This document shows positions 20,073-28,120 of a DNA stretch of 64,000 bases, piece by piece. The DNA comes from Akkermansia sp. N21116. GTDB taxonomy: Bacteria; Verrucomicrobiota; Verrucomicrobiia; Verrucomicrobiales; Akkermansiaceae. A program made the translations under genes and the position numbers. Numbering within the stretch: position 1 is the stretch's first letter; each line of letters begins with the position of its first letter. Under the pieces are notes generated by a model. The model was not told the DNA's origin, ran no database searches, and was given only the letters and a program-made list of their open reading frames with translations. The stretch is taken from contig NZ_CP139035.1 in NCBI RefSeq assembly GCF_029854705.2, positions 3,433,180 to 3,497,179 of the forward strand. Direction: 5' to 3'.

Positions 20073-21181
20073 TTTTTTCCTGATTCAAATATACTTTTAA
20101 GTTTGTCGTAATATTCAGTTGCAAAGACCAGCTGTAGGCAGTGATTCAAATTTTTCTTTCTAATGGAAGACACTATTTGGAATGCGTCATCCAGATCTTG
20201 AGCCATATATACGTAGTCATCGTAAACGCCCTTAAACCAGTCAGCACCTGTAATAACCTTATGATCTATTGTTCTGATAATCACCACCGGTGTTCCTGCC
20301 GCAAGAGCAAATATGGTTCCGTGATAACGGTCGGTTATCACGGCTTCAAACCTGGAAAAGTATTCTATTTGCTGTTCGATATACTTTCGGGGGTCTTTTC
20401 TTATCTTGGTAAAAAAAACCTTGACGGTTGTATCACTCACGACAACAGGCACGTCCTCAAACCTCTTGATCAGTGAAAACAGTTCTTCTTCCGAAAAATA
20501 CTTTTCGCCGTCGTTCCTGCAGCATAAACTTATCCCACGTCGGTTCTGGTTGAAACAGAATGTTCCTATAAGGCTTGTTACAATATCAGGGAAAAGTTCT
20601 ACGTGTACATCCGGCATCATTTCTTGAGCCGTTCCGTAAGAGACCTTATCTCTTGCCAAAAACAACATATTGTGTGCCTGATTGTAGATTTGAGCACTTC
20701 GCAGCTTGTTTTCATGATGTTGAAAGAATACGGTTTGAGGCATCATCAAAATTCGTGCATCCGGAAGTGCCTCAATCACCAGCCGGTGCATCAAGTCATG
20801 ATTTCCCCCCAAATCCTGTGTGGTATATCCGCTTTGAAACAGGATTATGTCACGATTCCTGTATTCCCTCTCAATCAATTTGATAAAGCCATATTTTTCG
20901 TTCACTACGGTATCAGCCTCTACCTCAATAAGTTTATGCTCAGGATAATTTTTCAGTATCCAGTTATGGATGCAGTAGTACTGGGCCATATCTCCCAAAT
21001 TAGAGTGAGCGGTAATTCCCAAATAAAACAGTCTTGGCTGAGACTTCGGGCAGCAAGATATTTCCGTTTTTATTCTTTCTATATCATTCTTTATGAAGTT
21101 TGTTTTACACATCTTTCGTATTGTGCGTAAAATAGGTCCGTACAAGGGCCTCGTCAAATCCTTCAGTTTTTTTGTATTCAT
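20069..21181 (-). CDS. polysaccharide pyruvyl transferase family protein
   Basis: Member of the family that adds pyruvate ketals to sugars from phosphoenolpyruvate, though some members act as glycosyltransferases. Conserved parts are GITAHSNLGDMAQYYCI near residue 55, ILFQSGYTTQDLGGNHD, ILMMPQTVFF and, near the C-terminus, ITDRYHGTIFALAAGTPVV, the classic PS_pyruv_trans block. At 370 residues it is full length. It overlaps the polymerase gene by ATGA and starts four bases after a 35-codon reading frame. Pyruvylation would make the polymer acidic, which is inferred. Confidence 0.85.
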   Translation of the reverse strand: MNTKKLKDLTRPLYGPILRTIRKMCKTNFIKNDIERIKTEISCCPKSQPRLFYLGITAHSNLGDMAQYYCIHNWILKNYPEHKLIEVEADTVVNEKYGFIKLIEREYRNRDIILFQSGYTTQDLGGNHDLMHRLVIEALPDARILMMPQTVFFQHHENKLRSAQIYNQAHNMLFLARDKVSYGTAQEMMPDVHVELFPDIVTSLIGTFCFNQNRRGISLCCRNDGEKYFSEEELFSLIKRFEDVPVVVSDTTVKVFFTKIRKDPRKYIEQQIEYFSRFEAVITDRYHGTIFALAAGTPVVIIRTIDHKVITGADWFKGVYDDYVYMAQDLDDAFQIVSSIRKKNLNHCLQLVFATEYYDKLKSIFESGKK

Positions 21182-21184
21182 GTA

Positions 21185-21292
21185 TCAATTAAACTTCTTT
21201 GCGTAATAGATATCCTTCCAGTGCGGTTCTATACGAATGAGGCACCAAAACAGTAACGGGTTAAATACAGACTCTATGATAGCAGCCTTCAT
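21185..21292 (-). CDS. short reading frame (35 codons) between MenD-like and pyruvyl transferase genes
   Basis: An ATG-started frame, MKAAIIESVFNPLLFW and 19 further residues to a TGA, fills almost the whole gap. It begins 4 bases after the MenD-like stop and ends 4 bases before the pyruvyl transferase ATG. I recognise no family. The tight spacing suggests it is translated and couples the two genes, or is the left-over start of a lost gene. A chance frame is also possible. Confidence 0.35.
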   Translation of the reverse strand: MKAAIIESVFNPLLFWCLIRIEPHWKDIYYAKKFN

Positions 21293-21295
21293 TTC

Positions 21296-23053
21296 TTATC
21301 TGGTTATCTTCTTAATTCCTTCAATGATCTGTTCTCCGACAACCTTTTTAAGTGAACCGATGACCTTGCCCTTTAATAGGAGTTTCTTATCAACTACGAG
21401 ATGTCTGGCAGTATGCACAGCGAAATTATCCTCTTCACTATTGGTGAAGACTTCAAAGATTATGGGATTGCCAAGCCGCTCCGGTGACAAAAAATGTTCG
21501 TAGTTGAGCAAGAATTCTTCTTTACCGGAAGCTGTCAGATATTCAAAGCCCAAGTCCTCGGCCATGTGCCTGACAAAACTTACCGATTTGTTCCCATAAT
21601 GTCCCCCCCCCGCCATATATCTGTCTGCGTCTTCTTTGTTAAACGCAAAAACAGGATGCCAATACATCCGGAATTCTGTACCGTCTCCGTTATTAACCAA
21701 CAATATTCTGACATTCTTCCCTACATGACGATTGCCTATGGCATTTAAATCATAAAAGAAGGCCAAATCTCCCGTCATAAGAAAATAAAGCTTATCCGGA
21801 TTAGCCAGTGAAGCGCCTATCAAGGTAGAGGTAGCACCATCTATACCGAAACCGCCCACGTTACAACCGGACTGGACGCTGGATGGCAATTCGAAGAAGT
21901 TTCCGGCACGTAAGGAACCCAGAATACTGAAATGGATCGTAGAATCGGCAGGAAGCTTCGGAATTATCCGGGAAGCTATCCATACTTTTGTTAACGGCAG
22001 ATCCGGAATTTTGCTAATAAACTGGTTGTATTCAGCTTTATATCGCTCGATAATGTGCATCGGAGCAGGCTGTTTGTCCACTGAATAAATGTTGAAAAAA
22101 GTTTGCTCGCTCATTTCAAAAATATAACGCAATTTACCGAAGCAGTCGCGTACCTTGCCGTCTTCGTTCACCCGCCACACTTCTTGGGCACTACCTCCAA
22201 GCCCTATGGAAAAATAGTCACCGGACACCTCGCCAATATGAATCAACAGGCGCAACTTACCTAAGTCGGATTGATAAATCTCCTGCCCTCCTACTAATGA
22301 ATAGTTGACATGATATGTTCCGTGATATCCACTTGTATGGTCACAGAATATGACGGCATTATTGACTTCACAAAATCTTTCGATGGCTGTGATTTCAGAT
22401 TCGTTCCATCTCTTATGCGAACCGACAAAAATGCCGATTCTTCCTTTCGGTAATTCCGGAAGTTTATCCCATACAGCAAAACGTTCTAATTTGCGTACCG
22501 CAGGCAATTCCCTGGTTGCATAGTCACGGCTCGCAATTGACTCTACATTCAGATAGACGGGGCCGCCACCACGATGGCTTAACTCCAATAGAGCCTCATT
22601 CACTTTCAGCTCTGTTAACTTCTCATCTTTGATGGAATGGCATGAAGGTATATACGTATGGTACAGGGCAATATCATTGGGCAATACAGAATGGTCGATA
22701 ACCTGCGCGAAATGATGCCCGACTTTGTCGGCACCATGTGTGGTAGTAATGGCCAGAACGGGCAACTTGCGATAATAGGCTTCTGTCAATCCTGGCATAT
22801 AATTACGTGAAGCTGTAGCTTCCGTACAGGTGATGACAACGGGCTCACCACTTTCTTCACATAACCCACATGCCATATAGGCGGCCGACCGTTCATCCAC
22901 AGATGAATACATTTCAAACCATGCATCATTCTGCATACTGGCAACCAGCGTATGATTTGTGGAACCTGGACTTGTTATGATTTTTTTGATGCCAAAAGCT
23001 TTCAACAAGGCTATGATAATCTGTAGATTTTTCTCATCTGTATAATAACGCAT
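21296..23053 (-). CDS. MenD-like thiamine-diphosphate enzyme in a glycan locus, with a G9 tract
   Basis: Thiamine-diphosphate-dependent decarboxylase/synthase of 585 residues. The N-terminal domain follows MenD: KIITSPGSTNHTLVASM, then VDERSAAYMACGL with the cofactor-activating Glu at residue 54, and VVITCTEATASRNYMPGLTE. The cofactor-binding domain has GDLAFFYDLNAI near residue 430 and LLVNNGDG near 452, as in MenD. The MenD substrate arginine expected after SPGS is not present (STNH instead), so it probably does not make menaquinone precursors. Its place between flippase/SDR and pyruvyl transferase suggests it makes an unusual precursor or substituent. The G9 run (21603-21611) at about residue 481 would truncate it on slipping. 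Confidence 0.8.
   Translation of the reverse strand: MRYYTDEKNLQIIIALLKAFGIKKIITSPGSTNHTLVASMQNDAWFEMYSSVDERSAAYMACGLCEESGEPVVITCTEATASRNYMPGLTEAYYRKLPVLAITTTHGADKVGHHFAQVIDHSVLPNDIALYHTYIPSCHSIKDEKLTELKVNEALLELSHRGGGPVYLNVESIASRDYATRELPAVRKLERFAVWDKLPELPKGRIGIFVGSHKRWNESEITAIERFCEVNNAVIFCDHTSGYHGTYHVNYSLVGGQEIYQSDLGKLRLLIHIGEVSGDYFSIGLGGSAQEVWRVNEDGKVRDCFGKLRYIFEMSEQTFFNIYSVDKQPAPMHIIERYKAEYNQFISKIPDLPLTKVWIASRIIPKLPADSTIHFSILGSLRAGNFFELPSSVQSGCNVGGFGIDGATSTLIGASLANPDKLYFLMTGDLAFFYDLNAIGNRHVGKNVRILLVNNGDGTEFRMYWHPVFAFNKEDADRYMAGGGHYGNKSVSFVRHMAEDLGFEYLTASGKEEFLLNYEHFLSPERLGNPIIFEVFTNSEEDNFAVHTARHLVVDKKLLLKGKVIGSLKKVVGEQIIEGIKKITR
21603..21611 (-). repeat. G9 homopolymer tract in the MenD-like gene
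   Basis: Nine C on the plus strand (G on the coding strand) in MAGGGHYG, inside the cofactor-binding domain. It is in frame here. Confidence 0.7.
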
Positions 23054-23097
23054 TTGAATTATCTCCTCATTTTTTATTTAATCTTCGTATAGGATCA

Positions 23098-23982
23098 TTA
23101 AAAAGGATACTGAACGTCCTCATAGGTAATCGTTCCGCCGCCTCCGGTCATATATACAATACTTCCCACTATCGTACGGCTCATATTGGATGTAAGGATG
23201 ACAGCCATGTTCGCTATTTCTTCCGGCATGGCAAAGCGACCGAGCGGATTGTGACCAAATGCAAGATTCGGTTCTTTCGCTTGCTTTACCAACATCGGGG
23301 TAATGGTTGGTCCGGGTGCCAAGCCATTGACTACGATACCATGAGATATCAACGATTTAGCCATTCCCAACGTGAATTCTTTTATCCCGACCTTGCTCAA
23401 GGTATATACGCTTGCGGCAGGACGCAGGCTCGATGCAGAAGCAATATTCAATATGTTCCCTTCAATATGATTATCCACCATATATCGGGCCACTAATTGG
23501 GAGAGGAAAAAAACTCCCTTCAGGTTGGTATCCATCACATTGTCATAATCTTCCTCTTTCGCAACACCGAATTGAGAACCTTGTATTCCCGCATTGTTTA
23601 CTAAAATGCTTATTTCCATTCCCCCCCCAGAAAGTTTATTTTGAATTTCCGAAAAATTTGCTTCGAAAGTACCCACCTTACGATTATCCAAAACCTGATA
23701 GAAAACTTTGCCTTGACGGTCTGAAGATGCTACTAGTAATGAATTGACAGCATTCCTGCATCGTTCCTCGTCACGTCCGGTAATCACAACTGCGGCTGCA
23801 CCAGCCCTAAGCATGGCATCGGCAATTACATATCCGATGCCACTGGTACCACCTGTAATCAAAGCTACCCTATCCTTGAGAAGTTCCGAAGCTCCCAACT
23901 GAGTGATTTGAGCTGTAAGTTGTATCGGGCGTTTGCCAAAAACGAATTTTAGCCCTTGCTTTAAGATTTTTTTTATTGCCAT
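23098..23982 (-). CDS. short-chain dehydrogenase/reductase, with a G8 tract
   Basis: NAD(P)-dependent SDR oxidoreductase of 294 residues. It has the dinucleotide loop ITGGTSGIGYVIA, NNAG in LVNNAGIQ, the catalytic IASASS and the Y-x3-K pair in VYTLSKVGIKEF, and the family C-terminal GLAPGPTITPML. It starts 1 base after the flippase stop and lies directly upstream of the MenD-like gene, so the two probably act in sequence (carboligation or decarboxylation, then keto reduction). That sequence is inference. A G8 run (23621-23628) sits at about residues 119-121 just after the NAG-adjacent strand, so a slip would truncate it early. A T8 run lies near its start codon. Confidence 0.9.
   Translation of the reverse strand: MAIKKILKQGLKFVFGKRPIQLTAQITQLGASELLKDRVALITGGTSGIGYVIADAMLRAGAAAVVITGRDEERCRNAVNSLLVASSDRQGKVFYQVLDNRKVGTFEANFSEIQNKLSGGGMEISILVNNAGIQGSQFGVAKEEDYDNVMDTNLKGVFFLSQLVARYMVDNHIEGNILNIASASSLRPAASVYTLSKVGIKEFTLGMAKSLISHGIVVNGLAPGPTITPMLVKQAKEPNLAFGHNPLGRFAMPEEIANMAVILTSNMSRTIVGSIVYMTGGGGTITYEDVQYPF
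23621..23628 (-). repeat. G8 homopolymer tract in the SDR gene
   Basis: Eight C on the plus strand (G on the coding strand) encoding Gly-Gly-Gly in KLSGGGMEI. It is in frame here. Confidence 0.6.
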
Positions 23983-23983
23983 T

Positions 23984-25525
23984 TTATCTGTTTGACATTT
24001 TCTTGATAAGTTCCTTGCTTTTCACCACAATGAAATTCCGTTCGCTTCCGGTCAGTCCCCATCTGTAAATGATACTTCCTGTGGAAATAAAACTGATGGT
24101 AAAGACAAGTATCATGCGAGGCAGAGAAGGCGACATAAGATACACGACCATTCCTGGAAGTATAAATGCCGATATCGCCACAATACTGATGGGTTTAACG
24201 GCTTCAATCAAAAACGCCCTGAGTGGAAAATGAATCAGTTTTTTAAGGAATTGCAGGCGAATGATATTTAATGATACATAGATGACAATGAAGAATAAAT
24301 AAGTACAGGAAGCACTGGCTCCTAATTCATACGCTATCCAAGTTAACGGGAATACCATTACTCCAATAAAAGAAACAGCCAACTGGTAATTCTTTATTTG
24401 TCCTGTAGAAATTATTCCATAGGACAATTCGTTCCCTGAAATACTGGCAAGAGAAGCTAATAAGACCAACCTGAGGAATATGGTACTCTGTTCGGGAACT
24501 TCTTTCAGCCATATACTTAATATTGTTTCAGCTTCCAACACAAATGGAACAACAAAAAAATACATGATAAAAAATACAAATTTTGTTCCTTGATTTAAGA
24601 GCTTGTACATATATTGCAAATCCCCGGAGGCATAAGATTTGGTAATTTGGGGATTGATGGCTACCGTGAAATTGCTTACGAAATTCATCACAGCTCCATT
24701 CACTTGTACAGCTATTCCACGCGCAGCATTTACTGCAACTCCGAAATACATATTAATAAGCATGTTGACACCTTGTGTATTCAACAGATAAGAGGCGTTT
24801 CCCAAAAAATTCCATCCAGAAAATTCCAACATCTCTTTGAATACATTCCTATCCCAAACCAATAAATAAGATGCCTCCTCGAAATGTTTCTTACAATATA
24901 CGCCATATATCATTCGAATAATCAAGGCTACCAGCATTAAAAGAATGGCATATACAATAAGTTTGTCGTAAGATGATATGTAAAGCATGTACACAATAAG
25001 AAGTTTCAGCGTGACTTCAAAAATAGAGACATAAGCAAAGGCCGACATCTTTTCATGTGCTATGATTGCGGCATTGTAAGGAACACTAACCAGATTTATC
25101 ATCAACGTGACAATAGAACATTGCAGTACCCAGTTGGCAGCAAGCAATCTGTCGGCAGGAATATTCATTTTCTCGTTGAGAAACCATACTCCTACAATCT
25201 CGGCAATAAGAAGAATGCCGATAGCAATGAAAAATTGTATGGTCACGGAGATACTGAATATCAATTTCAGCTTTTTTATATCCCCATGCCCAAGTTCAAA
25301 GGTAATGAATCGACTGATAGCAGAACTTAATGAACCAGAAAGTACCGTAAACATGGTAACGACACCGCCCACCACATTATAAATACCATAGTCGTCTACC
25401 CCAAGTGTTTCCAACACAATACGACTAGTGTACAATGATACCGCCATTGTCAAAAGCATACGCATGTAAAGTAACAAGGTATTTTTGACTATGCGTTTTT
25501 TATTTGTAGAAATATCAGAAACCAT
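23984..25525 (-). CDS. lipopolysaccharide/capsule flippase (Wzx-like)
   Basis: Polysaccharide transporter of the MATE-like superfamily that flips lipid-linked repeat units across the inner membrane. It has 513 residues and about twelve to fourteen membrane segments. The start KNTLLLYMRMLLTMAVSLYT and VLETLGVDDYGIYNVVGG are characteristic of Wzx proteins of Bacteroidetes-type loci. It ends one base before the SDR start. About 60 non-coding bases separate it from a broken nucleotidyltransferase remnant upstream. It is the first intact gene of the AT-rich part. Confidence 0.92.
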   Translation of the reverse strand: MVSDISTNKKRIVKNTLLLYMRMLLTMAVSLYTSRIVLETLGVDDYGIYNVVGGVVTMFTVLSGSLSSAISRFITFELGHGDIKKLKLIFSISVTIQFFIAIGILLIAEIVGVWFLNEKMNIPADRLLAANWVLQCSIVTLMINLVSVPYNAAIIAHEKMSAFAYVSIFEVTLKLLIVYMLYISSYDKLIVYAILLMLVALIIRMIYGVYCKKHFEEASYLLVWDRNVFKEMLEFSGWNFLGNASYLLNTQGVNMLINMYFGVAVNAARGIAVQVNGAVMNFVSNFTVAINPQITKSYASGDLQYMYKLLNQGTKFVFFIMYFFVVPFVLEAETILSIWLKEVPEQSTIFLRLVLLASLASISGNELSYGIISTGQIKNYQLAVSFIGVMVFPLTWIAYELGASASCTYLFFIVIYVSLNIIRLQFLKKLIHFPLRAFLIEAVKPISIVAISAFILPGMVVYLMSPSLPRMILVFTISFISTGSIIYRWGLTGSERNFIVVKSKELIKKMSNR

Positions 25526-25588
25526 TTATACACTTAACCTTCTTCTTTACGTGCAGCTTGGGATTGATTTTTGAAAGTTTCAATTGTT

Positions 25589-25681
25589 TCAATCGCTCAC
25601 CTTCTCATGTTGCAATATCCTTGGCGGGGAGCTATACAAAAAACGAGTTCCGGGACCTCCGGCTAATACTATACCTTTCAT
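25589..25681 (-). pseudogene. remnant of a sugar nucleotidyltransferase start (RfbA-like)
   Basis: A 30-codon frame from an ATG at 25681 begins MKGIVLAGGPGTRF, the canonical nucleotide-binding start of glucose-1-phosphate thymidylyltransferases and related enzymes. The following residues (LYSSPPRILQHEKV) do not continue the family and a TGA follows at 25589. It sits exactly at the junction between the GC-richer core genes and the AT-rich cassette, so it is probably the stub of a gene cut during cassette exchange. Confidence 0.6.
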
Positions 25682-25693
25682 TGTTTTATTCTA

Positions 25694-26659
25694 TTATTGA
25701 TCATTAACCATAAGGACAATACTGACGTTTGCTGGCAGTTGCCAAAAGCGGGCATCATCGGTGATGATAGTAAAATGGGTTTCGGGGTGAGATTCGCAGG
25801 TCTCCAACAAAGAATCCAACTGTTCCGGACTTTGTCCGAAGGCTGTGATGAGTTCTTCTTTATCTTGTTCGATATGACGGCTCTGCAGGGATTGCAGTTC
25901 GCGGGTAAGTTTGGCGATGAGTTTGCGGTCTTTTTCGATGCGGAAAATGAGAGGGAGGGTTTTGACAATTCCTTTGCAGCGCGCGATTTGCTTTCCGGGT
26001 TCTGTCAGGATGCGATAAGCAAATTCGAGTTTCAAGGAGACCAACCATTGTGGCGCACGCTTGAGGCGACCACTGTAGAAATTGAACACGGCACCTACCC
26101 CCAGCATGACCCCCTGTTTCAAAAACGGACGCAGACTATTCATGAATTGTTCCTGCTTCGGGGCCCCCAAAGCCACCCAGATGATATCTATCTGCTTCTG
26201 GTTCAGCTTTTCGGCAATGGCAAGATAATCGAATTCATCGACCTCACGGTAAGGCAATGCCATGAAAAGCATATCTTGTACCTGGGGATTCCAGGAGGAG
26301 ATCTTCTCCCTCAGAGCCTGGAGAGTGACATCATCCGTTCCAAGGAATGCCATGCGGTATTGCTCCGATGAAACGATATCTTGAAAAATTTGAGCTCCAC
26401 AATATTGTTCGCGGCGAATCCCATACAGAAGACGCAGATAGAGGGGAACCCATCCACTGTCGCAAATGGCAAACATGGAATCGTACACGATCCGCCAGTA
26501 CTCGGGGTTATGTTGGACATGGGTCAGCACATTGCCATCGGCTACACAGATATAGCCAGCTTCACAACGCGATACGGCTTCCCTGATGCGGCGATGTACC
26601 TCATCTTTGGAAAATTCGTAACGTATTCTGAAGTAAGTTTCCATGTCCACACTCTCCAT
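25694..26659 (-). CDS. WecG/TagA/CpsF family glycosyltransferase (GT26)
   Basis: Predicted to add the second sugar (for example N-acetylmannosaminuronate or similar) to the undecaprenyl-diphosphate-linked primer. Family features are ICVADGNVLTHV, FAICDSGWVPLYLRLL, FLGTDDVTLQALRE and IIWVALGAPKQEQFM with the conserved PKQE, then GVGAVFNFYSG and KRAPQWL. The core ends near residue 230. A further ~90 residues with a helical stretch and ITDDARFWQLP form an extension not usual for GT26. ATG 26659 or the in-frame ATG at 26644 (METYFRIRY) may start it. It starts 6 bases after the sugar transferase. Confidence 0.88.
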   Translation of the reverse strand: MESVDMETYFRIRYEFSKDEVHRRIREAVSRCEAGYICVADGNVLTHVQHNPEYWRIVYDSMFAICDSGWVPLYLRLLYGIRREQYCGAQIFQDIVSSEQYRMAFLGTDDVTLQALREKISSWNPQVQDMLFMALPYREVDEFDYLAIAEKLNQKQIDIIWVALGAPKQEQFMNSLRPFLKQGVMLGVGAVFNFYSGRLKRAPQWLVSLKLEFAYRILTEPGKQIARCKGIVKTLPLIFRIEKDRKLIAKLTRELQSLQSRHIEQDKEELITAFGQSPEQLDSLLETCESHPETHFTIITDDARFWQLPANVSIVLMVNDQ

Positions 26660-26665
26660 CGCGAT

Positions 26666-27388
26666 TCACTCGTTCCGACGACGAGCTTGATTTCCCCTAA
26701 GCCCCCTGGTTTCCGGATCTTTGGGAGGGATCGTACCTGAAGTGTGGTCGAAAACCTCCTGGCATTGATCGATCCCTTCCCTCTTGAGGACTTGGACGAA
26801 AGTGCCGAAGAGAATTTTAAGGTCCTGATAAAACGTCAGGTTGCGCTGGTATTCCAGATCCAGGCAAACACGCTGCCGGAAGGTCAGGTTGTTGCGTCCC
26901 TGGACCTGGGCCCGTCCTGTAATGCCGGGGCTCAGAGCCATTCTCTTTTCCTGGACCAATGGCTCAAATCTAGCCATTTGCTCAGGAATCCATGGCCGGG
27001 GGCCAATCAGACTCATATCACCTATAAAGACATTCACCAGTTCCGGTAACTCATCAATCGACGTAGCACGCAGAAAACGCCCCAGGGGACCGGTTCTCTC
27101 GGCATCGGGAAGAAGATTGCCGGAAGCATCCTTTTTGTCGTTCATCGTTTTAAATTTGATAATTTTAAACGGTTTCATGCCACGCCCCACCCGCTCCTGA
27201 ATAAAGAAGGGGGTGCCCCGGTTGCAAAACAGGAGCAGCAGGCTTATGAACAGCAGGAAAGGCGACAGGACAATCAATCCGATCAGACTGGCGGCAATAT
27301 CAATATGGCGCTTGAACCAGCACGCGTAAATCCCCCTCTGAAGAGGAATGTCCACGATATTGGATAAGTTGTAGGATAAAGAGGGCAT
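26666..27388 (-). CDS. undecaprenyl-phosphate sugar phosphotransferase (initiating transferase)
   Basis: Starts repeat-unit synthesis by moving a sugar phosphate onto undecaprenyl phosphate. This is the short form (240 residues) with one membrane helix (IDIAASLIGLIVLSPFLLF) followed by the catalytic domain: ERVGRGMKPFKIIKFKTM, ATSIDELPELVNV with the Asp-Glu pair, GDMSLIGPRPW, and PGITGRAQVQGRN. Downstream genes continue the pathway (GT26) and upstream ones (phosphatase, kinase, export lipoprotein) polymerise and export. The first sugar is unknown. Confidence 0.93.
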   Translation of the reverse strand: MPSLSYNLSNIVDIPLQRGIYACWFKRHIDIAASLIGLIVLSPFLLFISLLLLFCNRGTPFFIQERVGRGMKPFKIIKFKTMNDKKDASGNLLPDAERTGPLGRFLRATSIDELPELVNVFIGDMSLIGPRPWIPEQMARFEPLVQEKRMALSPGITGRAQVQGRNNLTFRQRVCLDLEYQRNLTFYQDLKILFGTFVQVLKREGIDQCQEVFDHTSGTIPPKDPETRGLRGNQARRRNE

Positions 27389-27418
27389 CGTGCAATAGTA
27401 ATGATAATGGTTTTATAC

Positions 27419-28087
27419 TTAACCGCTCAGGCACATTTTACCTGCCATGGATGGGAAGTGTGAATCCGTGCCCCACCATGTGTAGTGATTGCCCGCACGC
27501 AGTTTGCGGGCGGTATCGGCGACGGCTTTGCCGTAGAGGCCGGCGAGGGAACCGACGTTGCCCTGGAACTGGATGCCCCGGCTCCTCAGCCGGAGGAGTT
27601 CCGATTCCTGAAGGATACGCCCGTAGCGCTCGGGATGGGCGAGGACGGGGGTGTAGCCCTTGTCCTGCACCATGAGGAGCATGTCCATCCAGCCGGCGGG
27701 GAGGAAGTATTGCGGGAGTTCGACGAGCAGCAGGGTGCCGTCGTAGGTCAGCGGAGTATGGGTAGCAAGCTGGCATTCAAACTGTTCGTCGAGCATGTAT
27801 TCGGCGGCAAGTTTGAGCTGGAAGCCTTCGTCCCCGGTGTCGGCCAGGAGTTGTTCGAAACGTTCCCGGAGGTAGTCCGGAGTGTTTTTCGGGTACCGCG
27901 CCATGATGTGCGGTGTGCAGTAGGCACCCTTGAGTCCCATGGATTTCAACCTGCGAATGATCCCGAGGCTGTCCTGCAGGCATGAAGCGCCGTCATCGAC
28001 CCCCCAGAGGATATGCGTGTGCATATCCATGCCGTCCGGGAAGAGGCTGGATGATGAAAGCCGCCGTTTGAACAGGAATTCCAACAT
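27419..28087 (-). CDS. PHP-type tyrosine-protein phosphatase (CpsB/YwqE-like)
   Basis: Metal-dependent phosphatase expected to dephosphorylate the tyrosine-rich tail of the adjacent kinase and so control polymer length. PHP motifs are DMHTHILWGVDDGA near residue 20, AYCTPHIMARYP, a central VELPQYFLP, PVLAHPERY near residue 150, and WWGTDSHF near the end. At 222 residues it is a little shorter than usual (about 240-255) and ends soon after the last metal-site motif, lacking the usual final helix. It lies 33 bases downstream of the kinase gene. Confidence 0.88.
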   Translation of the reverse strand: MLEFLFKRRLSSSSLFPDGMDMHTHILWGVDDGASCLQDSLGIIRRLKSMGLKGAYCTPHIMARYPKNTPDYLRERFEQLLADTGDEGFQLKLAAEYMLDEQFECQLATHTPLTYDGTLLLVELPQYFLPAGWMDMLLMVQDKGYTPVLAHPERYGRILQESELLRLRSRGIQFQGNVGSLAGLYGKAVADTARKLRAGNHYTWWGTDSHFPSMAGKMCLSG

Positions 28088-28120
28088 GGTGATGAATAGG
28101 GGAGTCGTGACGGGAAGAAA

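Larger units (their letters stand above)
9764..25681 (-). other. AT-rich surface-polysaccharide cassette (probable acquired island)
   Basis: From 9.76 to about 25.7 kb all genes lie on the minus strand. Base composition drops to roughly 37-42% GC in the sampled lines, against about 60% just left of 9.72 kb and mid-50s to the right. Many genes overlap by ATGA or share stop/start bases, typical of a polycistronic glycan cassette. It encodes Wzx, Wzy, four GT-B glycosyltransferases plus GT11, two hexapeptide acyltransferases, a membrane acyltransferase, a pyruvyl transferase-like protein, a GT-D-like protein, a MenD-like enzyme and an SDR. The right edge holds a broken nucleotidyltransferase start (25589-25681). 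No integrase or terminal repeats were found at the edges. Confidence 0.75.
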
